Source: Bacteroidales bacterium (lineage in GTDB: Bacteria; Bacteroidota; Bacteroidia; Bacteroidales; Lentimicrobiaceae). From it: a stretch of 33,798 nucleotides of DNA. Both the position numbers and the translations under genes were made by a program. The stretch covers positions 1-33,798 of the forward strand of contig JADIZB010000018.1 in assembly GCA_016705005.1 (NCBI GenBank), written 5' to 3'. Position 1 is the first letter of the stretch; each line of letters begins with the position of its first letter. Below are positions 1 to 9,425 of this stretch, in pieces. The notes below the pieces were generated by a model. The model had not been told where the DNA came from and made no database searches. It saw nothing but the letters and a program-made list of their open reading frames with translations.

Positions 1-3000
1 TCGTTATTTTCAGTGTTCTTCGCTTATTAGGGATCATTTGGTTTTTCAACCTTGGCTATGAACTCCTTGACTTTGTAGCAACGGTAGTTGTAATCAAACA
101 ATGTACCGAATTGCCGAACCTAATGGAAATTACGACAACTGTTTCCAGGAAAATAGAGGATGCCTTGTCCAATTTGGAAGGTGTGGACTATTTAGTGACT
201 AAGTCTTTGCCCAATGCCTCGGTCATTATTGCCAACCTGAAATACGGAACGGATTTGGACAAAACAATGCAGGACGCTCAACGCTATATTGACAATATCC
301 GAAAGGACTTACCCGCTGAAATTTTAAGCCCCGTGATGAGCAAAGTTTCGCCCAACGACTTGCCGATCATGTCCGGTCAGTGCTACCAGTAATATACCCG
401 CAACGGTATTTTACCAAAAATGAAGGACGAAATTTGCCACAAATCAACAATTGAAAGGGTGGCAGAAATCACGATGCTGGGCGGCGAAGAGCGCGAGAAT
501 TCAGGTAAAGATCAATCAGGAAAAGCTAAAATTGTATGGAATTTCTTTCTCGCAGGTTGTTGATGCCATCAACCGTTCAGGTTTGGATTTGCCCGCCGGC
601 AAAGTGCAGCCGACAAGGGAAAGCAATTCAGTACGGCTGGCCGGAAAATTTACCACCCTTGAAGATGTTCAAAATGTACAAATCGGAATGCCCGCGCCCC
701 AACAGCCCTGTTTATGTAAAGATATGGCAGAAGTGGCTGATGGGATCAAAGGAAATTACGTCCATCAGCCGTTACAACGGTAAAAACGGGATAGGCCTTT
801 TGCTGAAAAAACAAAGGCGATGCCAATGCAGTGGAACGTTTCGAAAGTGGTGCAGCGAAACTTGAAAAAATTGAAGCGCAAATGCCAAAACCGGAGTAAA
901 GTTTGTCATTGCCGACGACAGTACCGACAATACCATTGCTGCCGTGGATTCGGTGGTTGTGATTTGATATTGGCGGTAGTCCTGGTTTCATTGGTCATGT
1001 TGTTGTTTTTGCGGAGTTTCAGGAATGCCATCATCGTTTGGTTGCCATTCCGACCTCACTCATCACGGCTTTTGCAGTGATGTGGATGCTCCATTATACC
1101 CTCAACTTGATGACACTGTTGGCCATGTCGCTGATAATCGGCATATTGGTAGACGACGCCGTGGTGGTTCTGGAAAACATTCAGCGGCACCTGGACATGG
1201 GCAAAGAAAAGCGAAAAGCGGCTTTCGACGGGCGCATGGAAATCGGGTTTTCCGCCTTGTCCATTACGCTGGTGGACGTGGTGGTGTTTTTGCCGATTTT
1301 GTTTTTGCAGGTGTTTGTGGCGGATATGTTGAAGCAATTTTCGGTGGTGGTCATCACCTCCACGCTGACGAGTTTGCTGGTCGGTTTTACGCTCACGCCT
1401 TGGCTCGCTTCCCGCATCGGCAAAAAGGAAGACTTGCAGCCCACCAACTTCTTAACCGTTTTTGATTAGGTTTGAAAACCAGTTAGAACATTTCATCAAT
1501 TGGTACGGCCAGACAATTGACATGGGTATTGAGCCATAAATTGATTTTCACAGGAATCGTTGTTTTGCTTTTGCCATGACTTTGGGTATCATGAAACAAG
1601 GAATTATCGGCAAAGAATTGATTTCAACGGGCGACCAGGGCAAGTTCCGTTTTGCCTTGGAGTTTGACAAAACAACCACTGTCCAACAAAACGATATTGT
1701 TTCTTCGGACATAGAAAAATACATTTTGACCTTGCCTGAAGTCAAAACCTTGTTCAGCAATGTGGGCGGGCCAAGCACGGGTATCGGTAGTTTGGGGGTA
1801 GGTTCTATGTACAAAAGTGAATTTACGGTTCAGTTAAAACCGAAAACCGAAATCGCCAATCTGCGAACAGAAGATTTTATGCTGCGATTGCGGGAAGAGC
1901 TGCACAAGATTATCCCAATAATCGGTTTTCAATGGCGGCATTGGGCTGTTCCCGCTCTGCGCCCATTGAAATGACTTTGAGCGGAAGCGACTTGGCGCAA
2001 GTGATGGCAACAGGAAAAATGCTGAAAGAAATCGTGCAGGACATTCCGGGAGCGGACAACGCGCAACTTTCGGTAGAGGACGGAAGCCCCGAATACAAAG
2101 TAGTGCCGGACAAAGACAAAATGCAGCGTTTGGGATTGAACACCGCTTATGCCGGGCAAAACCTGCGCATTGCCTTTACGGGCAATGACGATGCGAAACT
2201 TACCGAAAATGGCACCGAATATCCCATCAGGATATGGATTGCAGATTTTGACCGCCGTAGTTATGAAAACGTTAGCCGCCTGAACATTCCCAGTCCAATG
2301 GGATTTCCGGTTCAGGTATCGCAATTTGCGGAAGTCGTCAAAGACCGGTCGCCTTCGCTTTTGGAGCGTAAAGACCGGCAGCCTGCCGTTACGCTCACCG
2401 CCGATGCCCTAGGCAGGCCTTCTGGAACCGTGGCAGGTGATGTGGTGGCATATTTGGAAAAGCCCTTTGCCACAGGGCATACAGTTAACCTGGGGTAGCG
2501 ACATCAAACGCCAGAATGACGGTTTTGGGGCATTGGGCTCCGTTTTGCTCATTTCTTTTTGCTGATTTACCTGATAATGGTAGCCTTGTACAATAGTTTC
2601 GTTTATCCATTTGTGGCATTGTTTTCAATTCCAGTGGCGGCAATTGGGGCATTTTTAGCCTTGAACCTCTCCTTGAGCAATTTGAGTTTGTTTGCTTTGT
2701 TGGGATTGATTATGCTGATGGGATTGGTCACCAAAAATGCTATTTTGATCGTTGACTTTACCAATCAGCTCAAAGCCGAAGGCAAGCATTTCAAAGAAGC
2801 CTTGATATTGGCGGGCAAAGAACGTATGCGCCCCATTTTGATGACCACTTTGGCGATGGCAGTCGGCATGTTGCCCATCGCCTTGGCAAAAGGCACTGCC
2901 AGCGAATGGAAAAACGGCTTGGCGTGGGTTATTATCGGCAGTTTCTTTTCGTCGATGATTTTGACTGTTTATTTAGTTCCGATGATGTATTACATAGTGG

Positions 3001-3071
3001 ATACGATAAAGGAAAATAGCCAATGGCAAATAAACCCGTCAAGCCAGGAAAGCGGATTTAGTGGTAGGTAA
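1..3071 (+). CDS. RND (HAE1/AcrB-type) efflux pump inner-membrane subunit, 5'-truncated and frameshifted
   Basis: Proton-driven export pump of the inner membrane, about 1,020 residues if the frames are joined. The pieces follow AcrB-family order: the first TM helix right at the window edge, a porter domain containing KIEDALSNLEGVDYL, TM4 with ILVDDAVVVLENI (the two Asp of the proton relay, about 1155-1195), a second periplasmic domain from about 1570, and the C-terminal TM bundle with GLVTKNAILIVDF (relay Lys, about 2725-2765). At least ten frame changes separate these blocks (for example near 385, 430, 700, 960, 1030, 1470, 1925 and 2495), yet conserved residues continue across each junction. 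Family assignment is firm; substrate is unknown. No membrane-fusion partner or TolC-like gene is in the window. I infer sequencing indels rather than true decay because neighbouring genes at this end show the same pattern. Confidence 0.85.
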
Positions 3072-3621
3072 GAAATTTAGATGTACCAGAGGTGGAATCA
3101 GTTGACGAACTTGATGATCCACGTTCCGGTTAAATTTCAGATTTCGGATTAGTAAATTAGCCAATGAGCTAATATTAGATTAGCAGATTTCGGATTTACC
3201 TTCGGTGAACTTCACTCCGGTTCGGATTTCAGACTGCTTATATGTAATAGTTCCTGACCTCTAACCTCCTCTCACACATTGCTGAACACTTCACCTTTCT
3301 TACCTACTTACTTCTGTCAACAAAATCACTGATCAATCAAAACCACCACCATGAATCAAGCCCTCAGAATTCTTCAACTCGTTTCACTCAGTTTACTCCT
3401 TTCATCTTTTCACAACCAGAAAAATGAAAGCGATTTGATTTAAAATTGACGTGAAGATTACACAATTCAAAGGCACCGTGCTTTTTGCAGTCTTACAATA
3501 GAAGTTTTTCGAATTATCAATCTGTTGGATTTTCTAACAGACCGTCTTTTCCAAAAGCTTCATTTGATTTGTTGAGCGATAAGAGGATAGTGGTTAAAAT
3601 TATATACCTGTAATTCGCAAG
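3072..3621. other. Gene-poor spacer with short degenerate repeats
   Basis: No convincing gene. A 13-base direct repeat (CAGATTTCGGATT) occurs at 3138-3150 and 3184-3196 in a run of near-repeats of the same words. A 30-codon ORF at 3351-3443 starts with a signal-peptide-like stretch (MNQALRILQLVSLSLLLSSF) and then stops; it could be the remnant of a secreted protein whose frame is broken. No promoter box was recognised upstream of the next gene. Confidence 0.5.
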
Positions 3622-4512
3622 ATGAAAATGCAGCTGGTATTTATAGCGATTATGTTTTTTCCCGCCCTGGTGGTTCATGGACAAGTCAGGGACTCTGTTC
3701 CCCGGCCAGGACTTTCAGAAATATCGCAGGTAAACCAGGGGAACAGCTATGTCACTTTCCCGACGGATATTGGTAACATTGAGCCTCTTTGGTTCGAAGC
3801 AAATATCATCCCTAATTTCTATATACGTCAAAGCAAAAATTCAAAGCTAATAGGCGTATTGACTCCACAGATCATACTTCGAATGTATCAGGAAGAGATC
3901 TTTCCCAGTTCGCACCCAGTTGTTGCCTCAGATTACCATGTATTATCTCATAAAAGGTAAGGAGTATGACAACCAGCTCAGTTTATTCGGACGATATGCA
4001 CACCATTCCAACGGGCAGTCAGGCAGTTTCTTTGAAGCTGATGGCAGTATAAATCTGGAATCGGGAAATTTCTCCACAAATTTTCTTGAGTTTGGCTTAA
4101 TTGCTACAAACAGGAATCACCGATTCAATGCGATTCAGTTTTTAAGTCTTCATTTGAGTTCCATCCGCAAGCCTGGAATGCGGAGGACTCAATAATTGTA
4201 ACACAAATACCGATGGCATACAGCACTTTCTATATTCAAGCTTCCGGCAAAAAGTCAGGTTTATCCCAGGAAAACGCGATATTTCCCTTAAGGGCGAAGC
4301 TACCTGGATATTTGGGAATCCGGATATTCCAGGAAGGCTATTCTTTTGACCGGCTAAACCTCAGATTTACTTTATATTATCATCCGGTGTTCCTGGAGGA
4401 CATTGGGCTGTTTGTTCAGTTCTACCATGGCTCGGATTATTATAACCTCTATTTTGGAAACAGGCTGGATGTGATCCGTTTTGGAATAATGACAGAAAAG
4501 TTGCGGTTTTAA
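3622..4512 (+). CDS. Outer-membrane phospholipase A (OMPLA/PldA)-like protein, frameshifted twice
   Basis: Joined, the three pieces give about 296 residues with an N-terminal signal peptide (MKMQLVFIAIMFFPALVVHG). They alternate hydrophobic residues like a beta-barrel. The block YAHHSNGQSG matches the OMPLA catalytic region, where the conserved HxSNG carries the active His and Ser. A later block, FVQFYHGSDYYNLYF, resembles the Tyr/Gly/Asp-rich strand near the OMPLA C-terminus. Frame changes lie near 3910 and in a T-run near 4139-4144; the reading continues sensibly on both sides (PVRTQLLPQITMYYL, then FKSSFEFHPQAWNAED). Expected activity is calcium-dependent hydrolysis of outer-membrane phospholipids; this is inference from the motif. 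It stands alone, converging with the DUF438 gene. Confidence 0.55.
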
Positions 4513-4532
4513 TTGTCGTTGATTTCCTGGTC

Positions 4533-4577
4533 AATTGAGCTATTTACTTTCTCAAATCGCTCAATTTGGGTTTTATT
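4533..4577 (+). terminator. Probable terminator between convergent genes
   Basis: An 8-bp stem, AATTGAGC (4533-4540) and GCTCAATT (4559-4566), is followed by TGGGTTTTATT. It sits just after the phospholipase stop in the 94-base convergent gap. The stem is short and the T-run weak. Confidence 0.4.
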
Positions 4578-4606
4578 AAAAGCCTCACAGCCGAATTCCT
4601 ATACCT

Positions 4607-5809
4607 TTATTCATCCCAGTTCAGCAACCGCCTCTCCCCTTCAAGTGACCTAATATCAGTAACATCCTGGCTTACTTCGATGGTTCCTTTGTATTCCCCG
4701 TTAGATGAACGCAGAGCGATGTATCGGATGTAAATGAATTTACCTTTCATATTTATCCAGAAATTGGCTTCGTTTTTACTACCGTCTTTGAACGCTTCAA
4801 CGATCTGGTTGACAATATGAACGCTTTCCGGCGGATGGCAGTTTTGAACTTTTCGCCCGATAATAGCATTGGACCGTGGAAATATCCTGTGCTTTCCACC
4901 GGAAAAATATCGTACCGTATCATCTTCGTCCACAAAAGTGATATCAACCGGCAAATTCTCAAATAGCTGAATAATCTGTTCTCTTTTTAAAACGCCGGTA
5001 TCCAGGTCAGTCATGCCGGATGCAATGTTTTTGCCTGTTTTATTCATTTCTGATTTCCGGGGCGGGTTTATATAGCACCAGCCTGTTTCATGCGCCTGAA
5101 CCAGCATTTCTTTCCAGGCACTTTCCGGAACAGCCCGGTAAGCTACCGGATAAACGATTTGTTCTTCTCTGAAAATAATGGGAAGAACTACAAAAAACAA
5201 TCGCCCGAATTCTTTATTTAACAAGTCTTTTCTAAGAGAGTCGCGTTTTAGTAATTCCTCCAGACTTTTCAGAGACTTACGAAAATCATCGTGAAAAGAC
5301 CACATTAACTGCAGGCAGCGGTGTTGTGAAAACGTGCGTTCAATAAAGGGAAAGAGTATGTTTTCCTTCTTTATATAATGAAGTTCATAGAGTTTTAAGT
5401 CATGAATGAGTCGGAGTAGCTCTGCGGCCAATTCATTTTCTTTTGCCTCAGATTGGCTGAATAAGGTTTTCACAACACCACGCATTTCCCTGGTAATCTT
5501 CTCAACGCCCCTGTTTTCAAGCATGAGGTAGCTCAGGAAGTGGTCTTCGGAAGGCTTTTCCCAGGTTTGTTGTTTCAGTGATTTAAAAAAGATATTGATC
5601 AGTTTTCCTACGGTGTTTTTTACTGATTCAAATGGATAGTGCTGAAGCAAGTAATCGAGAACCTGCATTATTTCAGTTGCCGTCACAACCGCTATCTCAT
5701 CTTTGTATTTCTCATAAAGGGCTTTACCATTTTTCCCTTCAACCATTCCACTGCAATAGGCTTGCATTTTCATGTAATGCATTTTTGCATCAGCAATTGA
5801 TTCAGACAT
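4607..5809 (-). CDS. DUF438 - hemerythrin - PAS protein
   Basis: 400 residues with three parts: an N-terminal DUF438-type helical domain (about 35-95), a hemerythrin-like HHE domain (about 105-240, with HYIKKENILFPFIE, SFHDDF and EEQIVYP as probable di-iron ligand segments), and a C-terminal PAS domain (about 280-390). The PAS domain carries the CHPPESVHIV motif typical of PAS domains attached to DUF438. No kinase, cyclase or DNA-binding output domain follows. I infer a cytoplasmic iron- or gas-responsive protein. Its role is supported by the Rrf2 regulator immediately upstream on the same strand (170-base gap) and RIC beyond it; this combination recurs in nitrosative-stress loci. A TAnnTTTG-like box lies on the minus strand at 5873-5866. 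The exact function is unknown. Confidence 0.8.
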   Translation of the reverse strand: MSESIADAKMHYMKMQAYCSGMVEGKNGKALYEKYKDEIAVVTATEIMQVLDYLLQHYPFESVKNTVGKLINIFFKSLKQQTWEKPSEDHFLSYLMLENRGVEKITREMRGVVKTLFSQSEAKENELAAELLRLIHDLKLYELHYIKKENILFPFIERTFSQHRCLQLMWSFHDDFRKSLKSLEELLKRDSLRKDLLNKEFGRLFFVVLPIIFREEQIVYPVAYRAVPESAWKEMLVQAHETGWCYINPPRKSEMNKTGKNIASGMTDLDTGVLKREQIIQLFENLPVDITFVDEDDTVRYFSGGKHRIFPRSNAIIGRKVQNCHPPESVHIVNQIVEAFKDGSKNEANFWINMKGKFIYIRYIALRSSNGEYKGTIEVSQDVTDIRSLEGERRLLNWDE

Positions 5810-5979
5810 AAAATATAGAATTAAATTTTATTCCATAATGACCAGTAAGCTTTGGCTTTTGCATACAAACATAAATAATCCATTGAGCGCAATTTCCCCT
5901 GATATCATAGTTGATTCATGATATGCTTTCAAACTATTTAAACTCTATTTCGGCATATCATTATTTTCACAACAGATGC

Positions 5980-6420
5980 TTATCTGAGTCTGGGTGAAAA
6001 CATTTTTCCATCTCTCATTGTATCTCGGGCTAAACTCTGTACACTTTCCTCTGTAACCAATTTGATCAGTGCATCGCGTATCAAAGCATATTTGTCATGA
6101 AGCGGGCAGGGATTATTGTCGTCGCAATGTTTCAGGCCAAATCCGCACCCAGAAAATATATTTTCTCCCTGGGAAGCAACAATAAGTTGCTTTAGAGACA
6201 AATCAGGCTTTTTCGTGTCAAAATAAAATCCACCTCCTTTCCCTTTCTGGGATTCAATAAAACCTTGTTTTACTAACCTTTGTAAGATCTTAGCCGTATA
6301 AAAATGAGGTGCATCAATCTTTTGAGCGATTTCAACTATACCTGGCCGTTTGCCTGCAGAATTCTGCAACTGAATGTAAACCAATCCCCTGAGTGCATAT
6401 TCTGTCTCTTTATTAAACAT
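5980..6420 (-). CDS. Rrf2-family regulator with NsrR/IscR-like Cys cluster
   Basis: 146-residue winged-helix regulator. The N-terminal segment MFNKETEYALRGLVYIQL and the wing (GKGGGFYF) are typical of Rrf2. Three cysteines in SGCGFGLKHCDDNNPC match the loop that binds an Fe-S cluster in NsrR and IscR. The known role of such proteins is repression that is relieved when NO or oxidant damages the cluster. It is divergent from ric (128-base shared region with a palindrome) and probably co-transcribed with the DUF438 gene. By context it is the NO-responsive regulator of both; the ligand is inferred. A minus-strand TACCTTTG box at 6461-6454 probably drives it. Confidence 0.85.
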   Translation of the reverse strand: MFNKETEYALRGLVYIQLQNSAGKRPGIVEIAQKIDAPHFYTAKILQRLVKQGFIESQKGKGGGFYFDTKKPDLSLKQLIVASQGENIFSGCGFGLKHCDDNNPCPLHDKYALIRDALIKLVTEESVQSLARDTMRDGKMFSPRLR

Positions 6421-6453
6421 ATGTTTGCTCCATTAATTTAGTACACAACACAA

Positions 6454-6461
6454 CAAAGGTA
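6454..6461 (-). promoter_or_regulatory. -7 box of the Rrf2 regulator
   Basis: TACCTTTG on the minus strand matches the Bacteroidetes -7 consensus TAnnTTTG, 33 bases before the start codon. No clear -33 TTTG partner was found. Confidence 0.45.
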
Positions 6462-6480
6462 CGAAGAACTTTTAATAAAT

Positions 6481-6503
6481 AAAAAGAGACCTTTTTGTCT
6501 TTT
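6481..6503. promoter_or_regulatory. Candidate Rrf2 operator (imperfect palindrome)
   Basis: Arms AAAAGAGA and TGTCTTTT pair over 7 of 8 positions around a short centre. The palindrome lies between the two divergent -7 boxes and covers the probable -33 TTTG of ric, where a repressor would block transcription. Binding by the adjacent Rrf2 protein is inference. Confidence 0.45.
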
Positions 6504-6525
6504 AATTGATTTTTATATATCTTTG
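6494..6525 (+). promoter_or_regulatory. Bacteroidetes-type promoter of ric
   Basis: TTTG at 6494-6497 and TATCTTTG at 6518-6525 are separated by 20 bases, matching the -33/-7 arrangement of the Bacteroidetes primary sigma factor. The start codon is at 6549. Confidence 0.6.
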
Positions 6526-6548
6526 TATGTAAATAAAACCCAGTCAGT

Positions 6549-7250
6549 ATGTCTAACCACATCATTTCAGGGCTAACGATTGGCCAAATCATAGCCAACG
6601 ATTTCAGAACTGCATCGATATTTAAAAAAGCCGGTATCGATTATTACTGTGGAGGCAATAAGAGCATTTCTGAAGCCTGCAGCGAAAAAGGGGTTGATGA
6701 ATATAAGCTAAGAAAACAACTTGAAGTTCTTGCGGATTCTCCAGTCAATAACGCATTGAACTTTAAAGAATGGCTGCCAGGCTTGCTTTGTGATTACCTT
6801 ACAAAGACACACCATAAATTCGTGTTGAAGAGTTTACCGGAGTTGGTTCTTTACACCGGTAAGATAGCAGAAGTTCATGGGGAACATCACCCGGAGCTTA
6901 TTGAAGTAGCATCCTTATTTGCCGGCATCAATGAAGAATTGTTTCAACATTTAGCATATGAGGAGGAGGTTCTGTTCCCTGCTATTAAAGCGGTTGAAAG
7001 GAATGCTTCTTTGAAGGGCAGATCAACGCTTGTATCACAAATCTCTCGGTTACAGAGTGAACATGAGTTCGTTGTCAGGGCTATGGATAAAATAAAAGTC
7101 TTGACACAAAACTACCTGATTCCGGAAGATTCCTGTAACACCTACCTGGTTTCTTTAACACTTCTTGAGCAATTTGAAGACGACCTTCATATTCATATTC
7201 ATCTCGAGAACAATATTCTGTATCCAAAAGTTTTGAGTACGGCTGAATAA
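6549..7250 (+). CDS. ric: Iron-sulfur cluster repair di-iron protein RIC (ScdA/YtfE family)
   Basis: 233 residues, the usual RIC length. The N-terminal ScdA_N/DUF542 domain carries GIDYYCGG...SEAC (Cys34 and Cys44). The C-terminal hemerythrin domain shows ligand segments THHKF, EVHGEHHPE, EEEVLFP, SEHEF and HIHLENNILYPK. RIC proteins restore Fe-S clusters damaged by NO or oxidants, using a di-iron centre in the cytoplasm. The gene is divergent from an NsrR-like regulator and is followed after 12 bases by a second hemerythrin gene, so the two form an operon. Note that the usual CCGG is YCGG here. Confidence 0.9.
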   Translation: MSNHIISGLTIGQIIANDFRTASIFKKAGIDYYCGGNKSISEACSEKGVDEYKLRKQLEVLADSPVNNALNFKEWLPGLLCDYLTKTHHKFVLKSLPELVLYTGKIAEVHGEHHPELIEVASLFAGINEELFQHLAYEEEVLFPAIKAVERNASLKGRSTLVSQISRLQSEHEFVVRAMDKIKVLTQNYLIPEDSCNTYLVSLTLLEQFEDDLHIHIHLENNILYPKVLSTAE

Positions 7251-7262
7251 AAAAGTAAAATC

Positions 7263-7823
7263 ATGACAACAGCAACACAAAACCTTGAGAATGACCACAT
7301 GCACATAATTCGTTTGATCGGAGTTATGGAACGGATTATAGGAACCATGGATCCAAGAATTGAGCACCTTGAAACTATTATTAAAGTGGTTCGTGAATTT
7401 GCCGATGGGCAACATTTAGCAAAAGAGGAGCAATTACTTTTCCCACTCATGGTTAGCAAGGGATTCTCAAATGAAACCGGGCCCGTAGCAGTAATGCTTC
7501 ACGAACATGAGCTGGCCAGAAATTTTGTTTTAGGAATGGCTGAAAATATTTTGCTTTTTAAAAAGGGCGAACGCATTGCTCTTAGTGCCATTTACAACAA
7601 TATGCTTGGATATACCGGTTTGTTGAAGGGCCATATCGGAAAAGAGAATACTGTACTCTACCGAATGGCCGATAATGTACTTACCATTTCTGAGCAAGAG
7701 ACCTTACTGCTTGATTTTATGAAGATTGAACATTTCGAGAAAGATGGATTAATAGTCAACGATTATCTTAAACTCATAGATGATCTTGAAGATTATTATT
7801 CAAACCTGGATACAGATAGGTAA
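7263..7823 (+). CDS. Hemerythrin HHE-domain protein
   Basis: 186-residue single-domain hemerythrin-like protein. Di-iron ligand segments appear in order: LENDHMHI, DGQHLAKEEQLLFP, HEHELAR and KGHIGKENTVLYRMAD. There is no signal peptide, so it is cytoplasmic. It lies 12 bases after ric and is presumably co-expressed with it. Related proteins store or sense iron, O2 or NO; which one applies here cannot be read from sequence. It lacks the DUF542 domain, so it is not a second RIC. Confidence 0.85.
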   Translation: MTTATQNLENDHMHIIRLIGVMERIIGTMDPRIEHLETIIKVVREFADGQHLAKEEQLLFPLMVSKGFSNETGPVAVMLHEHELARNFVLGMAENILLFKKGERIALSAIYNNMLGYTGLLKGHIGKENTVLYRMADNVLTISEQETLLLDFMKIEHFEKDGLIVNDYLKLIDDLEDYYSNLDTDR

Positions 7824-8064
7824 TATTTCTTCCACGTATGATTTATCCTGATCCGGGTTGCTTCTATTTTCAGGTTATGGGCAAGTTAGACAGATATAGT
7901 GAAAAACTCAGAAAAATGAACAGCCCACTTTTGACAAGTATTGAAAAACTCAAAACAATCAATAAGAACATATTTTATAAAAAAAGTGGAGACCAGAAAC
8001 CATTTTAAAACGGGGAGTATTCTGAAAAGCCATAAGAGTAAGAACAAAATTTAAATTAAGAAAA
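7824..8064. other. Spacer with a possible 43-codon small ORF
   Basis: A small ORF at 7877-8008 would encode a basic, helix-prone peptide starting MGKLDRYSEKLRKMNS. It has no recognisable domain and only a weak ribosome-binding site. It may be a remnant. Confidence 0.25.
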
Positions 8065-9117
8065 ATGAAACTAAAAACAGTTATACTGATTATGTGTTTT
8101 GTTACACTAAAAACACATGCACAAAAAACTGAACCACTGTTAGGCAAATGGAAGTATGCAGACATTGCCGATAAGGAAAAACTTGATTCAAAGGTATTAG
8201 AAATGGCAAAGATGACATTTGCTAAAGCGGAGCTAGAATTTACTCCTGATGTAAGATTTACATATAACCCGCTTGGCGATAATCAATATAGCAACTATAG
8301 CGGCACATGGACAATGAATAAGGAAAGAACCAGACTGACCGTTCAGATTAGCAATACATCCTCACCAGAGAAGACACAATCGGCCGAATGGGAAATTAAA
8401 GGACTTACTGAAAAAGAACTAGAATTAAATATGGGCAATGCGGTTGTTGTCTTTAGTAGACCCAAAACGGAGCAAAGCACAAGGGAAGAACGAATCGAAG
8501 AAGAACTCAAAAAATCAGTAAAGGAATTGTCTGTCAATCAAAACTCAATTGAGCCTACTATTGAAATAAAAACCAAAACTCATTTAGTAAAAGTATATTC
8601 TGGATGGAATAACATTTTTGGAAAGAATACAGAGGCCAAGCTAGAATTGTTGTCAATTGCTTCGGGGTTAAAATCTTCTGAGTTATTTTCAGAAGCACCT
8701 GATGGTTGGATTAAAGATGACAAAACAAGAGATAAGTTTAACGGAACCATTAGTCTGTCATTTAAAGATTCACCATCTGAAACAACTATTGCTCAGCAGA
8801 AGCAATCATTCATAGAATATTGTGCTGAATTCGCAGATCCTCCAACAGACAAGATTAAGTTTTTAGAAGAAGAAGTTATTCTTGCTGATGGAAGAAAGGG
8901 GATATTGCTATTTTACTACTCAGACAAAGTGCGATTAGAAGGATTTCAATTAAACTGCGAAGTTTATAGTGTTTCTAATGTAAATCCAAAGTATTTGACT
9001 ATTTATCGTTATTACATGAGTGGTGGTACAATACAGAATTTGGCCGAAAAAGATTTTCCTGTTTGGAAAGATTATTTTAAGAAAATTATGTTGACAATTA
9101 AACCTAATACAAACTAA
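8065..9117 (+). CDS. Secreted protein with lipocalin-like N-terminal domain
   Basis: 350 residues with a clear signal peptide (MKLKTVILIMCFVTLKTHAQ). Residues about 24-130 look like the Bacteroidetes lipocalin-like fold (GKWKYADI near the start, YSGTWTMNKERTRLTV, ending in a beta-strand with VVVFSR). A charged linker follows, then a C-terminal half of about 180 residues that I do not recognise. The gene is visibly more AT-rich than its neighbours and sits alone between the hemerythrin and nos operons, with a palindromic element right after its stop. This suggests a separately acquired cargo gene. Function unknown. Confidence 0.65.
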   Translation: MKLKTVILIMCFVTLKTHAQKTEPLLGKWKYADIADKEKLDSKVLEMAKMTFAKAELEFTPDVRFTYNPLGDNQYSNYSGTWTMNKERTRLTVQISNTSSPEKTQSAEWEIKGLTEKELELNMGNAVVVFSRPKTEQSTREERIEEELKKSVKELSVNQNSIEPTIEIKTKTHLVKVYSGWNNIFGKNTEAKLELLSIASGLKSSELFSEAPDGWIKDDKTRDKFNGTISLSFKDSPSETTIAQQKQSFIEYCAEFADPPTDKIKFLEEEVILADGRKGILLFYYSDKVRLEGFQLNCEVYSVSNVNPKYLTIYRYYMSGGTIQNLAEKDFPVWKDYFKKIMLTIKPNTN

Positions 9118-9140
9118 AAATGGCAAAAGACAGAAAACCA

Positions 9141-9277
9141 GCCCATAACAGGCATTTGGCCCAATGGCGGGTGACTTGGTTAATTGAACATCCTACATCG
9201 CATCAACTTTTGTGGTGTTTTGACAGTTTTGTGCCCCGAAATCCGCCACTGCGCAAAACGCCAAACCGATATTGTTG
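9141..9277. repeat. Imperfect palindromic element after the lipocalin-like gene
   Basis: GGCATTTGGCCCAATGGCGG (9151-9170) and CCGCCACTGCGCAAAACGCC (9243-9262) pair at 16 of 20 positions around a 72-base centre. The left flank reads GCCCATAACA. The element begins 24 bases after a stop codon and spans most of the 308-base gap before the nos cluster. Its shape resembles integron attC-type sites or a small non-autonomous mobile element. No integrase is in the window. The remainder of the gap, to 9425, shows no gene or promoter I recognise. Confidence 0.5.
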
Positions 9278-9425
9278 ATCCAATCTCCTCAAATAACAGA
9301 TTGGTTTATTTTAACAAGAAGTAGCACCTGCTTCTGTTTTTCTTACTAAATGTAAAGCCTGTACCTCATAAAATTCTACTTAAATCAAAACCTTTCAAAC
9401 CAATTCTTAATTAAAAAAATGCAAT

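Noticed and set aside
1025..1465. Long ORF with Gly/His/Arg-rich product inside the RND gene
   Set aside because: It is a shadow frame; the overlapping frame at 1038-1469 encodes TM4 and the relay Asp of the pump.
3130..3240. Repeats of GATTTCGGATT resembling an array
   Set aside because: Only two exact 13-base copies, no uniform spacing and no cas genes.
9119..9277. 52-codon ORF running through the palindromic element
   Set aside because: It begins 2 bases after a stop, has no ribosome-binding site, and its sequence is accounted for by the inverted repeat.
9300..9425. FNR or Rrf2 site before the nos cluster
   Set aside because: Only a 4-bp inverted repeat (TTAC-N5-GTAA) is present and no TAnnTTTG box is placed with it.
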